64,000 bases of DNA. Origin: CBDEGU01 sp965238045. GTDB taxonomy: Bacteria > Acidobacteriota > Terriglobia > Bryobacterales > UBA6623. Positions within the stretch are counted from its first letter, which is position 1, and each line of letters starts with the position of its first letter. The position numbers and the translations under genes were made by a program. Of the stretch, positions 19,910 to 29,237 are shown one piece after another. The notes beneath the pieces were generated by a model, which saw only the letters and a program-made list of their open reading frames with translations, searched no databases and was not told the DNA's origin. The stretch lies in contig CBDEGU010000008.1 of NCBI GenBank assembly GCA_965238045.1, positions 62,001 to 126,000 on the forward strand. The letters run 5' to 3'.

Positions 19910-20947
19910 CTAGCCGGGCTTTGCCTGCCTATTGACCGAACTCGGGGCCTCGCCAGCGCCTGGAACGCCTTTCGCCGGCGCCCGGTGTGGTCCCCTGTCC
20001 GCGCCGCCGCTCACCGCTCCGATGACCCGCCCGTTCAGCGACCCGAGAAAGCGCAACAGATCCGATTTCTCTCCCGCCGAGAGCGAGAGCGGTTCTATCT
20101 CGACCCGCAGTCCTTCCGGGGCCGATCCTCCCCTGGCGTAGTGGTCGATCACGTGGTCCAATCGCAGATAGTGTCCATTGTGCATGAAGGAAGCTCGCCG
20201 GACGACATCGCGCAAGGACTTCGTCTTGTGCTTGGCGCCGTGCGGCGTGCCACCGGAAATTTCCGGCACGCCGGTGTAGTGAAACTGGTGATCGCTCAAC
20301 AGCGGGCCGTGATGACAGCGCACGCACCCGGCCTTGCCCTGGAACAGTTCCATGCCGCGAAGGGCCTCGGGACCGAGCGCGCTCGCATCGCCCAGCAGAT
20401 AGCGATCCAGGTCGCTGTCTGCTGAAATAAGCGTCCGCTCATAGGCCGCAAGCGCCCTAGCGATCAGAGCGAAGGTGATCTCTTCACCAGGAAACACCTC
20501 CGCGAACATTCTTGGGTAGAGAGGATCGCGCCGAATCCGCTCGGCAGCTTCCTCGGGATCGAGATCCATCTCCAGAATGTTCTTCAGCGGACCCGAAGCC
20601 TGCTCTTCGAGTGTCTTCGCGCGTCCATCGGAGAACAAGCTGCGCTGCCAGCCAACATTGAGCAGTCCGGGGGTCTTGCGGCGCAATTCGGCGTCGTGCA
20701 GCCCCCAGGCACGGCTGAGCCCGTCCATAAACAGCAGCACGGGCTTATGGCAGGTCCCGCAACTGCGCCGCCGCCCGCCCGAGAGCATGTTCTCGAAGAA
20801 CAGCATCCGGCCAAGCTCGATTTTCATTTCCGTCGGCGGGTTGCCGGCCGGATGCGGCGGCATGCCTCGCAAGGGCTCCAGACGAGGACTTTCCCCGGCC
20901 CCGAGCAGCCCGGCCAGCACTACGACGATCCAACCCAGCTTCGTCAC
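19910..20947 (-). CDS. Di-haem cytochrome c peroxidase/MauG family protein
   Basis: Periplasmic peroxidase of 345 residues. An N-terminal signal (GWIVVVLAGLLGAGE) is followed by two CxxCH haem sites, CGTCH at residues 63-67 and CVRCH near 210, the spacing expected for the CcpA/MauG family. LGRMLFFENMLS and HNGHYLRLDHVIDHYARGG are family segments. It would reduce peroxide with electrons from cytochrome c, or act as a MauG-like oxidase. It converges on the DksA/TraR gene and diverges from the deacylase gene. Confidence 0.88.
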   Translation of the reverse strand: MTKLGWIVVVLAGLLGAGESPRLEPLRGMPPHPAGNPPTEMKIELGRMLFFENMLSGGRRRSCGTCHKPVLLFMDGLSRAWGLHDAELRRKTPGLLNVGWQRSLFSDGRAKTLEEQASGPLKNILEMDLDPEEAAERIRRDPLYPRMFAEVFPGEEITFALIARALAAYERTLISADSDLDRYLLGDASALGPEALRGMELFQGKAGCVRCHHGPLLSDHQFHYTGVPEISGGTPHGAKHKTKSLRDVVRRASFMHNGHYLRLDHVIDHYARGGSAPEGLRVEIEPLSLSAGEKSDLLRFLGSLNGRVIGAVSGGADRGPHRAPAKGVPGAGEAPSSVNRQAKPG

Positions 20948-21003
20948 GGTATCAAATTACCACAGTGCCGTTGCCATTTTGACCTCGCAGGGCAAGATCC
21001 CTT

Positions 21004-22674
21004 ATGCTGTCCGCTACCATGAAGCTGCCCATCGGCATGAAAACGCTTTCCGTCTCCCCGAAGCCGCGCCGGAGACTGACCTCGGCGGCCGTGCACGTGT
21101 CCCTCATCGCGCTGCTGCTCTCCACCGGCCTCCAAGCCCAATCCGCCGGTCCCTACGACGTGCTCATTCGAAACGGCCGCGTCATCGACGGCTCGGGCAA
21201 TCCGTGGCACCGCGCCGATATCGGCATCCGGGACGGGCGCATCGCCGCCATCGGTCTGCTGGCCCCTGCCGAGGCCAAGCGAACGATTGACGCCGCGGAC
21301 CACATCGTCGCCCCCGGCTTCATCGACATCCACAACCACGGGCGCCGCGGAATCTTCAAAGTTCCAACGGCTGTGAACTACATCCGCCAAGGCGTCACAA
21401 CCATCATCGAAGGCAACGACGGTAGCTCGCCGATTCCCCTGCGAAAATTCCTCGACCAGCTTGAAGAAGCCGAGATTGCCGTCAATGTCGGTTCCTTCGT
21501 CGGACATGGCTCGATTCGCCGCGAAGTCCTCGGCGCGGCCGACCGCCAGGCGACGGCTGAAGAACTCGGCCAGATGCGCAACATCACCCGATGCGCCATG
21601 GAAGCCGGCGCGCTGGGGCTGAGCACGGGATTGTTCTACGTTCCCGGCGTCTTCGCCCCGACCGACGAGATCATCGAACTCGCCAAGATAGCCGCCGAGT
21701 ACCGGGGCATGCACATTTCGCATATGCGCGACGAAGCCAGCGGTCTTCTTGACAGCGTTCGCGAGACGATTGCCATCGGTGAGAAAAGCGGCCTGCCCAC
21801 CCAGCTCACGCACCACAAAGCGATCGGACCCGCCAACTGGGGCGACAGCCGCCGAACGATCCAGCTCGTCGAAGCCGCCCGCGCTCGCGGCGTCGATGTC
21901 ACCATCGACCAGTATCCCTACACCGCCTCGAGCACCGGCAGCGCCGCCCTCTACGAATCTTGGGTGCAGGAAGGAGGCCGTGAAGAACTGCTCGATCGTC
22001 TTAAGAACCCCGATCTCAGGAAGCGAATCCAGACAGAGACCGCCGAACTGATTCGCACCAATCGCGGCGGCGGCGATCCGAAGAACGTGCAGCTGGCCTT
22101 CTGCAAGTGGGACACCTCTCTCAACGGCAAGACGCTCGCCGACATCACGCGCGAGCGCGGCCGGGAGGTCACGTTCATGACGGCGGCCCAGACCGCGATC
22201 GAAATCGAGATTGCCGGCGGCTGCAAGACGGTCTATCACGCCATGAGCGAGGAGGATGTCGAGCGCATCATGCAATATCCCGGCACGATGATCTCCTCGG
22301 ACGGCGAGATCCCCATCTTCGGCGAAGGCGTTCTCCACCCGCGCAGCTACGGGACTTATCCGCGAGTTCTTGGCCGCTACAGCCGCGACCAGGGCGTCCT
22401 GCGTCTTGAGGACGCCGTCCGCAAGATGACTTCCCTGCCCGCGCAGCGCATCGGCCAGTTCGACCGAGGACTGCTGCGTCCCGGTATGAAGGCCGACATC
22501 ACGATCTTCGACGAGAAGCGGATTATCGACCGCGCCGAGTTCGGCGACCCGCACCAATACGCCGAGGGAATTCTCTACGTCTTGGTCAACGGAAGGCTCG
22601 TCCTTGACGACGGCCGTCTGACAGCGGCGCGCCCTGGCCAGGTTCTCTACGGCGCTGGCAGGACAGACCACTGA
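21004..22674 (+). CDS. N-acyl-D-amino-acid deacylase (D-aminoacylase, amidohydrolase family)
   Basis: 556 residues, exported (hydrophobic segment VHVSLIALLLSTGLQAQ about 31-47). The TIM-barrel amidohydrolase fold shows YDVLIRNGRVIDGSG, GFIDIHNHG (HxH metal pair), QGVTTIIEGNDGSS, EAGALGLSTGLFYVPG and HMRDE, the last being typical of D-aminoacylases. The C-terminal GMKADITIFDE closes the composite beta domain. Several ATGs (21004, 21019, 21037) precede the signal segment and the exact start is uncertain. Probable role is release of D-amino acids from N-acylated or peptide material outside the cytoplasm. Confidence 0.88.
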   Translation: MLSATMKLPIGMKTLSVSPKPRRRLTSAAVHVSLIALLLSTGLQAQSAGPYDVLIRNGRVIDGSGNPWHRADIGIRDGRIAAIGLLAPAEAKRTIDAADHIVAPGFIDIHNHGRRGIFKVPTAVNYIRQGVTTIIEGNDGSSPIPLRKFLDQLEEAEIAVNVGSFVGHGSIRREVLGAADRQATAEELGQMRNITRCAMEAGALGLSTGLFYVPGVFAPTDEIIELAKIAAEYRGMHISHMRDEASGLLDSVRETIAIGEKSGLPTQLTHHKAIGPANWGDSRRTIQLVEAARARGVDVTIDQYPYTASSTGSAALYESWVQEGGREELLDRLKNPDLRKRIQTETAELIRTNRGGGDPKNVQLAFCKWDTSLNGKTLADITRERGREVTFMTAAQTAIEIEIAGGCKTVYHAMSEEDVERIMQYPGTMISSDGEIPIFGEGVLHPRSYGTYPRVLGRYSRDQGVLRLEDAVRKMTSLPAQRIGQFDRGLLRPGMKADITIFDEKRIIDRAEFGDPHQYAEGILYVLVNGRLVLDDGRLTAARPGQVLYGAGRTDH

Positions 22675-22716
22675 GACCTGGGCCCTACCGATCCCACCGG
22701 GAGTAGTCCAGCCGTC

Positions 22717-23196
22717 CTATTCGAACTGGATCTGTGAAATAAACAGGCTCGGCATCGCCTGATTCCACTCCAAAGGCACGGCGTCGAAGGCCAGCCGAAA
22801 CGACTTCGTCTCCCCCGCGGCCAGCGCGCCGCTTCGGCGCCCGATCAGAACGCCCCGCTCGCGCCCGATTTCGATGCCGTTGACTTCGCGGAACACGCAG
22901 TTGACCTCGACCAGCGAAATCGTTTGGCTGTGGTTATTGGTGATCTTGCCTTCGATCACCACGACGGTTTGCTCGAGGAAGTCTTCTTCCGCCGTCATCT
23001 CCACATCGGATAACGCCAGATGGGGCAGGTAGGCTCGGGCCTGTTCGGTGAGTTGCGGGCCTTCGCCCGGCGCCTGCGTTGACAACCACCAGAAGAGCCC
23101 CCCGGCCGCCGCCCCAAGCAGGACGATGACCCCCAGCGCCGGAAGCGGCAAGGTGGGGCCGCGAGCTTTCTTGAGTTGTTGGCCCTGTTCCAGCAC
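22717..23196 (-). CDS. Membrane-anchored protein of unknown function
   Basis: 159 residues with GTG start. One hydrophobic segment (LGVIVLLGAAAGGLFWWL, about 21-38) is followed by a beta-rich domain (TVVVIEGKITNNHSQTISLV, KSFRLAFDAVPLEWN) resembling FxLYD/DUF2393-type periplasmic domains. It starts 5 bp after the pmbA stop on the same strand, so it is the third gene of the tldD-pmbA transcript. No function can be assigned. Confidence 0.6.
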   Translation of the reverse strand: MLEQGQQLKKARGPTLPLPALGVIVLLGAAAGGLFWWLSTQAPGEGPQLTEQARAYLPHLALSDVEMTAEEDFLEQTVVVIEGKITNNHSQTISLVEVNCVFREVNGIEIGRERGVLIGRRSGALAAGETKSFRLAFDAVPLEWNQAMPSLFISQIQFE

Positions 23197-23201
23197 GCCG
23201 C

Positions 23202-24569
23202 CTATTTGCCTGCCACGGTCATTCGTCCAACCAGAATCGTCGGCGCGGCGATCGATCCGCGAAAGTCCGGATCATCTCCAATCATCTCCATCGCCAGCAG
23301 CATTTGTTTCAAGTTCCCGGCGATGGTAACTCCCGAGACAGGATAGGTGAGCTCGCCATTTTCGATCCAAAATCCGCTGGCGCCTCGGGAATAGTCCCCC
23401 GTAACCAGGTTGACGCCGAAGCCCATCAACTCCGTTACGAAGAAGCCATTGCGGACCGACCCGATAATGTCCGCTGCCGCCCTCGCTCCACCCTCTTCCA
23501 GAAGAACATTCCCCGGCCCCACGCCCGGGTTGCCGGCCAACCCGCGCGATGCATTGCCGGTTGTCTTGAGTCCGAGCTTGCGAGCGCTGTAGCAATTGAG
23601 CAGATAGCTCTCGAGCACCCCGTCGCGGATCAGCGTCGTCCGGCGGCTGGCGACCCCTTCGTCGTCGAAAGGCGAAGTTCCCAGCCGTGACGGCAACAAC
23701 CCATCGTCGACCAAGGTGATGCCAGCGTGGGCGACCTGCTTGCCGATTTGTTCCGCCAAAAAAGACGCGTGGCGATAGACCGTGTCGCCGCTCACCGCGC
23801 CAACGATGTGTCCCAGCAGCGATCGCGCCGCTTGCGGCTCGAAAACCACGGGGACTTCGGTAGTCGCGACCTTCACCGCGCCCAGCCGCCGCGCCGCACG
23901 CTCGGCGGCGATGCGGCCCACCTCGGCGGGAGAATCCAGGTCCTTGACGCCGCGCCCGAGCGTGTACCACGAAGCGCGTTCCTTTTCGCCGTTCGACTCG
24001 GCGACCGCAACCATCGAGAGCGAGCAGCTTCCAGCGCGATATTCCCCGGCGAACCCCCGGGAGTTCGCCAAACTCCAGCGGCCCCAGCCGGACCCGAACC
24101 CGGCTCCTTCGGAATTGGTTACGCGCGGGTCGGCGTCCAGCGCCGTGCTTTCGGCCAGCTTCGCGCGGCCGATCTTTTCTTCCGAAGAGAGTTCCAGAAT
24201 GTCGCCGTCATACAGCGCTAGGGTTTCCGGATCCGCGCCGCTTCCCAATTCCTCCGAATCGGGCAGCCCGGCATGGGGATCCGGCGAAGTAAATCCGGCG
24301 CTTTCGACAGCGGATCCAATCAGCGTCTCGATGCCACTCGAAGAGAAGTCCGAACTGTAGGCCGAGGCCGCCCGCCGGCCCCGCAGTACGCGCAAGCCGA
24401 TCGCCTTCGAGCCGGACTCCTTGAGCTGCTCGACCTCGCCCATCCGCACGGTCACCGAAAACTCCGAGCCTTCGCGCACCATGCATTCGGCGTCATCGGC
24501 GCCGCGCCGCAAAGCACGGGCTACAACATCGGACGCAAGATCAAGATACTCCATGTTGGTTTCCGGCAA
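23202..24569 (-). CDS. pmbA: TldD/PmbA-family protein, PmbA (TldE) subunit
   Basis: 455 residues. TldD-PmbA complexes degrade unfolded peptides and mature microcin or RiPP precursors. This member lacks the HExxxH motif, as expected for the non-catalytic PmbA partner, and ends with VTIAGNLKQMLLAMEMIGDD, the characteristic PmbA C-terminus. It lies 59 bp downstream of tldD, in the same order as a functional heterodimer operon. Confidence 0.9.
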   Translation of the reverse strand: MPETNMEYLDLASDVVARALRRGADDAECMVREGSEFSVTVRMGEVEQLKESGSKAIGLRVLRGRRAASAYSSDFSSSGIETLIGSAVESAGFTSPDPHAGLPDSEELGSGADPETLALYDGDILELSSEEKIGRAKLAESTALDADPRVTNSEGAGFGSGWGRWSLANSRGFAGEYRAGSCSLSMVAVAESNGEKERASWYTLGRGVKDLDSPAEVGRIAAERAARRLGAVKVATTEVPVVFEPQAARSLLGHIVGAVSGDTVYRHASFLAEQIGKQVAHAGITLVDDGLLPSRLGTSPFDDEGVASRRTTLIRDGVLESYLLNCYSARKLGLKTTGNASRGLAGNPGVGPGNVLLEEGGARAAADIIGSVRNGFFVTELMGFGVNLVTGDYSRGASGFWIENGELTYPVSGVTIAGNLKQMLLAMEMIGDDPDFRGSIAAPTILVGRMTVAGK

Positions 24570-24628
24570 CGTGCCGAACCGCGGGCGCGCGACCGGCGCT
24601 CAGCAGCCCGTGGCGGAAGCCGGGGCTG

Positions 24629-26059
24629 CTAGCAGCCCGTTCCCCCGACGGTAAGCTCGTCAATGCGAATCGTCGGAATGCCGACCCCCACCGGCACGCT
24701 TTGGCCTTCCTTGCCGCAGGTGCCGACGCCGCCGTCGAGTTTCAGATCGTGCCCCACCCGGCTGATCTTGGTCAGCACATCGGGGCCATTGCCGATCAGG
24801 GTCGCGCCACGCACGGGCCGCGTCACTTTGCCGTCCTCAATCAGATAGCTTTCCGACGCCGAGAAAACGAACTTGCCACTGGTAATATCCACCTGTCCGC
24901 CGCCGAAATTCACGCAGTACAGACCGCGATTCACCGAACGGATAATGTCTTCCGGAGCGTCTTCGCCGGCCAGCATAAACGTATTCGTCATGCGCGGCAT
25001 GGGAATGTGCTTATAGCTCTGCCGCCGCCCATTGCCGGTCGGCGGCGTCCCAAGGATGCGGCTTGACAAGCGGTCTTGCAGGTAGCCTTTGAGGATGCCT
25101 TTTTCAATCAGTACCGACGAGCTGGTCGCTACGCCCTCGTCATCGACGTTGATTGACCCCCGGCGGCTGGGCATCGTGCCGTCGTCGACGACCGTGCAGA
25201 GCCGCGAGGCCACCCGCTGGCCAATCAACCCGCTAAACGCCGAAACCTTTTTGCGGTTGAAATCGGCCTCCAGGCCATGGCCGACCGCTTCATGCAGCAG
25301 AATGCCGGGCCAACCCGGACCGAGTACAACCGTCATCTCGCCTGCCGGGGCCTCGGCGGCGCCAAGCTGCAGCAGCGCCTGGCGCGCGGCTTCTTGGGCA
25401 AAATCCTCGGGCGTGCGCTGAGTGGCGAAGAAGTCCAGACCCACGCGGCCGCCCCCTCCGTCGTGTCCCCGCTCCAGCCGCTCGCCGGCGCGCGCGATGA
25501 CCGACACATCCATCCGCCTCATCGGCTGCGTGTCGCTGCTCATGCGGCCCTCGGAGGTCGCGATCAGAATATGCCGGATTGAATCCCCATAGGCGGCTTG
25601 CACCTGGAAGATTTTCTCATCACATGCCCGCGCCGCGCGGTCCGCGCGCCGCAGTAACTCGACCCTCGCGGCCAATCCCGTCTCGTCGCCGCCATCGACC
25701 ACCGGGTAAAGATTTCTCTCGCTCTCGTGCGCACTCAACCCAGCGACTCTCGCGCCGGACGGGCTGGAGGCAATGTGCGCCGCCACCTTCGCCGCGTGCA
25801 GCAACTTGTCCGGCGCCAGATCATCGGTATAGGCATAGCCTGTCTTTTCACCGCTGATGACGCGTACTCCGCAGCCGACCGAAATCCCCTGCGTGGCGCT
25901 CTTGACAATTGATTCATCCAGACTCACCGAACTCGTGCTGATGTACTCGAAATAGAGATCCGCGTAGTCGCCGCCACGCGCCAGCGCCTCTCCCAAATAC
26001 CGCTCCAGGTCGCCTTGGGTCAGGTTGTAGCGGCTTTCAATAAACGACGAGTGACTCAC
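24629..26059 (-). CDS. tldD: Metalloprotease TldD
   Basis: 476 residues with the zinc motif HEAVGHGLEADF (HExxxH) near residue 255 and the TldD-type ending IRIDELTVGGTGC. Forms a heterodimer with PmbA, encoded next, cleaving extended peptide substrates threaded through the complex. No RiPP precursor or maturation genes are nearby, so the housekeeping role is more likely. Confidence 0.92.
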   Translation of the reverse strand: MSHSSFIESRYNLTQGDLERYLGEALARGGDYADLYFEYISTSSVSLDESIVKSATQGISVGCGVRVISGEKTGYAYTDDLAPDKLLHAAKVAAHIASSPSGARVAGLSAHESERNLYPVVDGGDETGLAARVELLRRADRAARACDEKIFQVQAAYGDSIRHILIATSEGRMSSDTQPMRRMDVSVIARAGERLERGHDGGGGRVGLDFFATQRTPEDFAQEAARQALLQLGAAEAPAGEMTVVLGPGWPGILLHEAVGHGLEADFNRKKVSAFSGLIGQRVASRLCTVVDDGTMPSRRGSINVDDEGVATSSSVLIEKGILKGYLQDRLSSRILGTPPTGNGRRQSYKHIPMPRMTNTFMLAGEDAPEDIIRSVNRGLYCVNFGGGQVDITSGKFVFSASESYLIEDGKVTRPVRGATLIGNGPDVLTKISRVGHDLKLDGGVGTCGKEGQSVPVGVGIPTIRIDELTVGGTGC

Positions 26060-26157
26060 GATCCCATCCCATGCTCAGCCTAACATGCAGTCCGTCGCGG
26101 ACTGCTCACCGGCCGGGAGGACCGCCTGCCGCGCAACACACTCGCTGTGCCGGCAAA

Positions 26158-26991
26158 TCAAAGCTGCGGAAACCACAGCCGCCGGGCCGTCTCGCCCAGC
26201 ACCTGCCGCCGGGCCTCATCGCTGAGCGGCAATACCTCGCTGAAGATCCGCAGATGCTCCGAGTAGGTGAGCTTCGGTGTCCACAACACGTTAGGGAAAT
26301 TGCTTCCCCACACACACCGCTCCGGCCCATAGGCGTCGATGATCTTCAGCACGGCTTCATGCAGGTCGCTGCCCGGAAACCCGATCTCGGTCCCCGTGCT
26401 GATGAAGTCCACCTTGGCATGGAGGTTCTTGTATTTCGAAAGCCTCAATACCTCGCTGAGTGTTTTTTCATAGCGCGGCCCCGGTTTCAAATCCAGGCAG
26501 TGGTCAAAACCAATCGTCAGATCCGGGAACTCTCGAAACAGCTTTTCCGCGCTCTCGACCCAGTCGAGGTTCATGAGAAAAATATCGACCGTCGCCCCAG
26601 CGTCCAAGCAAGTCTTCCATAGTTTGCGCACGCCCTCGTGATCGAATGTCGTGCGGTTGTTGCCCGGCGTACTGCGCAGCGTGCGGACGCCGTACTCGCG
26701 CACGAACTCCTCCATCAGCCCCGGACTGTGCGGATCATCCGGCTCCAGCGTGCAGACGCCCGACACCCAGCTCGGGTTGGCCCTGACCGCATCGCAGAGA
26801 TAGCGGTTGTCGTAGTCGTAGAACGAAACGGTATGCACAGCACGAACACCGCTCACGCCGTTGGCCAGACTCATCTTGCGAAGATCGTCGATCGACGCGT
26901 GACCGCCAGGCACGCGCAGCGGCTGATCCTTGGGCGGGTAGCGCGCCTCGTTGGGAGAATAAATATGGGCGTGGCAATCTAAGATCAGCAT
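26158..26991 (-). CDS. Amidohydrolase family 2 (TIM-barrel metal-dependent hydrolase)
   Basis: 277 residues. The start MLILDCHAHIYSP gives the HxH metal pair at residues 7 and 9. Later blocks are GVRTLRSTPGNN, IGFDHCLDLKPG, HAKVDFIS and RCVWGSNFPN, the last resembling the GSDFP-type motif of family 2 amidohydrolases (decarboxylases and lactonases). An alternative ATG at 27048 adds 19 charged residues and is less likely. The substrate cannot be named. Confidence 0.8.
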   Translation of the reverse strand: MLILDCHAHIYSPNEARYPPKDQPLRVPGGHASIDDLRKMSLANGVSGVRAVHTVSFYDYDNRYLCDAVRANPSWVSGVCTLEPDDPHSPGLMEEFVREYGVRTLRSTPGNNRTTFDHEGVRKLWKTCLDAGATVDIFLMNLDWVESAEKLFREFPDLTIGFDHCLDLKPGPRYEKTLSEVLRLSKYKNLHAKVDFISTGTEIGFPGSDLHEAVLKIIDAYGPERCVWGSNFPNVLWTPKLTYSEHLRIFSEVLPLSDEARRQVLGETARRLWFPQL

Positions 26992-27120
26992 GGCGGGCTC
27001 CGTGTCTCGTTCTTGTGGTCTCGTGTTTCGAGAACTGCGTCCAGACAATCCATTTTCCGCTGGACCCGCGGCGCGGCGCTCCGCCTGAATCGGCGGCTAG
27101 GCAGCTCCCAAGTCATTCTC

Positions 27121-28107
27121 CTATCCTGCTTCCTCGGCCTGCAACGCGGTGACGGCCGCGATGTAGTAGATATCATCGGCCGAGCAGCCCCGCGAGAGAT
27201 CGTTGGCCGGCTTGGTGAGACCTTGCAAGAACGGTCCCAGCGACCGCGCACCGCCGAGCCGCTCGGCTAGTTTGTAGCCGATATTGGCCGAGTTCAAGTC
27301 AGGAAACACCAGCACGTTCGCCCGTCCGGCGACTGGAGAACCCGCTGCCTTTTTTCGAGCGACGCTCTCAACGAGAGCGGCGTCGGCTTGCAGTTCTCCG
27401 TCAACGATGAGGTCCGGCGCCCGTTCGCGGATGATCCGGACAGCTTCGGCGACCTTCTCCACAAGCGGATGCACGGCGCTGCCCTTGGACGAGAACGAAA
27501 GCAAAGCCACACGCGGCGGATCGGACAGAAATTTGGACCCGTTCTCGGCCGCCGCGATGGCGATGTCGGCGAGCTGGCTGGAGTTGGGATCTGGCACCAC
27601 GGCGGGGTCGGCGAACACCAGCACGCCGCGGCTGCCGAACCGCTCATCGGGATGCACCAGCAGCATGAAACTGGAGACGAGCCGATATTGCGGCTTCAGT
27701 CCCAGACAATGAATCGCGGCCCGCACGGTTTCGGCCGTGGTACGGGTCGCCCCGCCGACTAGGCCGTCAGCGTCGCCGTTGGCCAGCATCAGAGCCGCGA
27801 AATAGAGCGGCTGCCCGGCCCTCTCACGTGCCTCGCGCCGGGTAACGCCCTTCGCCCGGCGGCGTTCATGGAACAAGTCCGCGTAGAGTTCGGCACGGGG
27901 GTGAGCCGCCGGATCGATACATTCGATTCCGGCGAGGCCGCCGCTTTGTTTCGTGATCAGAACCGGCTGGACGATCTGTTCGGCTGCAAGGCGCTCGGCT
28001 GCCGCCCGCACGCGTTCATCGTCGCCTTCGGAGAAGACGATGCGCTTGCGAGCGAGGCGAGCCCGGCTAGCTATGGTTTCGAGAAAGGTTTCGAGAAACA
28101 CCGGCAT
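27121..28107 (-). CDS. pta: Phosphate acetyltransferase
   Basis: 328 residues, the short single-domain form. Interconverts acetyl-CoA and acetyl phosphate. Family motifs are IVFSEGDDERV, ANGDADGLVGGA, SSFMLLVHP, FADPAVVPDPNS, VALLSFSSKGS, VDGELQADAAL and VFPDLNSANIGYKL. No acetate kinase gene is in the window. Confidence 0.93.
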   Translation of the reverse strand: MPVFLETFLETIASRARLARKRIVFSEGDDERVRAAAERLAAEQIVQPVLITKQSGGLAGIECIDPAAHPRAELYADLFHERRRAKGVTRREARERAGQPLYFAALMLANGDADGLVGGATRTTAETVRAAIHCLGLKPQYRLVSSFMLLVHPDERFGSRGVLVFADPAVVPDPNSSQLADIAIAAAENGSKFLSDPPRVALLSFSSKGSAVHPLVEKVAEAVRIIRERAPDLIVDGELQADAALVESVARKKAAGSPVAGRANVLVFPDLNSANIGYKLAERLGGARSLGPFLQGLTKPANDLSRGCSADDIYYIAAVTALQAEEAG

Positions 28108-28179
28108 CCCACCGATCTTACTATGCGGGTGGGAAAGAATGGGTAAGCAGGTCTGGGAAGATGGCCGCCCCCAGAACCC

Positions 28180-28215
28180 TCTGCCGGGCCGTCTGCCGGG
28201 CCCTCTGCCGCCGGC
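28180..28215. repeat. Three 12-bp tandem units between pta and galU
   Basis: TCTGCCGGGCCG, TCTGCCGGGCCC and TCTGCCGCCGGC are adjacent in the galU-pta gap. Probably a slippage product with no evident role. Confidence 0.7.
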
Positions 28216-28218
28216 TGG

Positions 28219-29103
28219 CTACAGTTTCAGCGACTTGAGATACTCGCGAAACCGCGGGCCCAGATCCTCCCGCGCCAGCGCGAACTCGACCGTGGCCTTG
28301 AGGAATCCCAGTTTATCGCCGGCATCGTGTCGCGTGCCGTCGAACCGGTACGCGTAGACCGGCTGGCGTTCCATCAGCTTCTTGAGCCCGTCGGTTAATT
28401 GCAGTTCACCCCCGCGGTCGGGCTTAATCTCTGAGAGACAATCGAAAATCTCCGGTGGCAATAGGTAGCGGCCAATGATCGCGAGGTTCGAAGGGGCCTT
28501 TTCGGCCAGCGGTTTTTCCACGAGGTCTTTCACCTGGAAAAGCCGGTCGCCGAACTTCCCCGATTTCACTGGCACGGCGTTGACCACGCCGTAGGCCGAA
28601 ATCCTGTCCCGCGGAACTTCCATGACCGCGATCACCGCGCCGGGATACTGTTCATACGCGCGCGTCAGTTGTAAAAGCACAGGGATTTCCGCGTCGATGA
28701 CGTCATCGGCCAGCACGACGGCAAACGGCTCGGCGCCGACCAGTTCCCGCGACACCGAAACCGCGTGCCCCAGCCCGAGCGCCTCCTTCTGCCGAACATA
28801 CGAGATGCGGATCAGATCCGAGATCTGGCGAACCACTTCCAGCTGATCCGCGTTGCCGCGCTTTTCAAGCAGGTATTCCAGCTCGAAGCTGACATCGAAG
28901 TGATCTTCGATCGCTGATTTTCCCCGTCCGGTCACGACGATGATATTGTCGATTCCCGATGCGATGGCCTCCTCGACTCCATACTGGATGAGCGGCTTGT
29001 CGACGATCGGCAGCATCTCTTTCGGCTGCGACTTGGTGGCCGGCAGGAAGCGCGTTCCGAGGCCACCGGCGGGAAAAACGGCTTTTCGAACTGAGTGGGG
29101 CAT
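28219..29103 (-). CDS. galU: UTP-glucose-1-phosphate uridylyltransferase
   Basis: 294 residues from MPHSVRKAVFPAGG. Makes UDP-glucose for envelope glycans. Motifs GLGTRFLPATKSQPKEMLP, GVEEAIASGI, LADDVIDAE and RGGELQLTDGL are those of bacterial GalU. An upstream ATG at 29205 would add 34 low-similarity residues. UDP-sugars are also the ligands of YvcK, encoded 12 kb away. Confidence 0.94.
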   Translation of the reverse strand: MPHSVRKAVFPAGGLGTRFLPATKSQPKEMLPIVDKPLIQYGVEEAIASGIDNIIVVTGRGKSAIEDHFDVSFELEYLLEKRGNADQLEVVRQISDLIRISYVRQKEALGLGHAVSVSRELVGAEPFAVVLADDVIDAEIPVLLQLTRAYEQYPGAVIAVMEVPRDRISAYGVVNAVPVKSGKFGDRLFQVKDLVEKPLAEKAPSNLAIIGRYLLPPEIFDCLSEIKPDRGGELQLTDGLKKLMERQPVYAYRFDGTRHDAGDKLGFLKATVEFALAREDLGPRFREYLKSLKL

Positions 29104-29223
29104 GGATTGTTGTTCGCTCGGCTGGCATGCCGGACCGCGCTCAGCGGCCCGCCGTCGTCGCTCGCGGCAGGGGAACGCCGCAACGCCGGAATCCCTTGAA
29201 AACAATAGGGTTTAAGTTCTGAG

Positions 29224-29229
29224 TATAAT
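29224..29229 (+). promoter_or_regulatory. Candidate -10 box (TATAAT) 8 bp before ccsA-like start
   Basis: TATAAT ends 8 bp before the ATG at 29238, so a transcript starting 6-8 bp downstream would be leaderless or nearly so. TTGAAA at 29196 is 22 bp away, too far for a standard -35. Confidence 0.45.
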
Positions 29230-29237
29230 AAGCTTGT

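Noticed and set aside
20944..22671. 575-codon open frame antisense to the deacylase gene
   Set aside because: Mirror of the D-aminoacylase codons, no recognisable motif.
28180..28215. CRISPR-like repeats
   Set aside because: Units are adjacent 12-mers without spacers. No CRISPR array or cas gene exists in the window.
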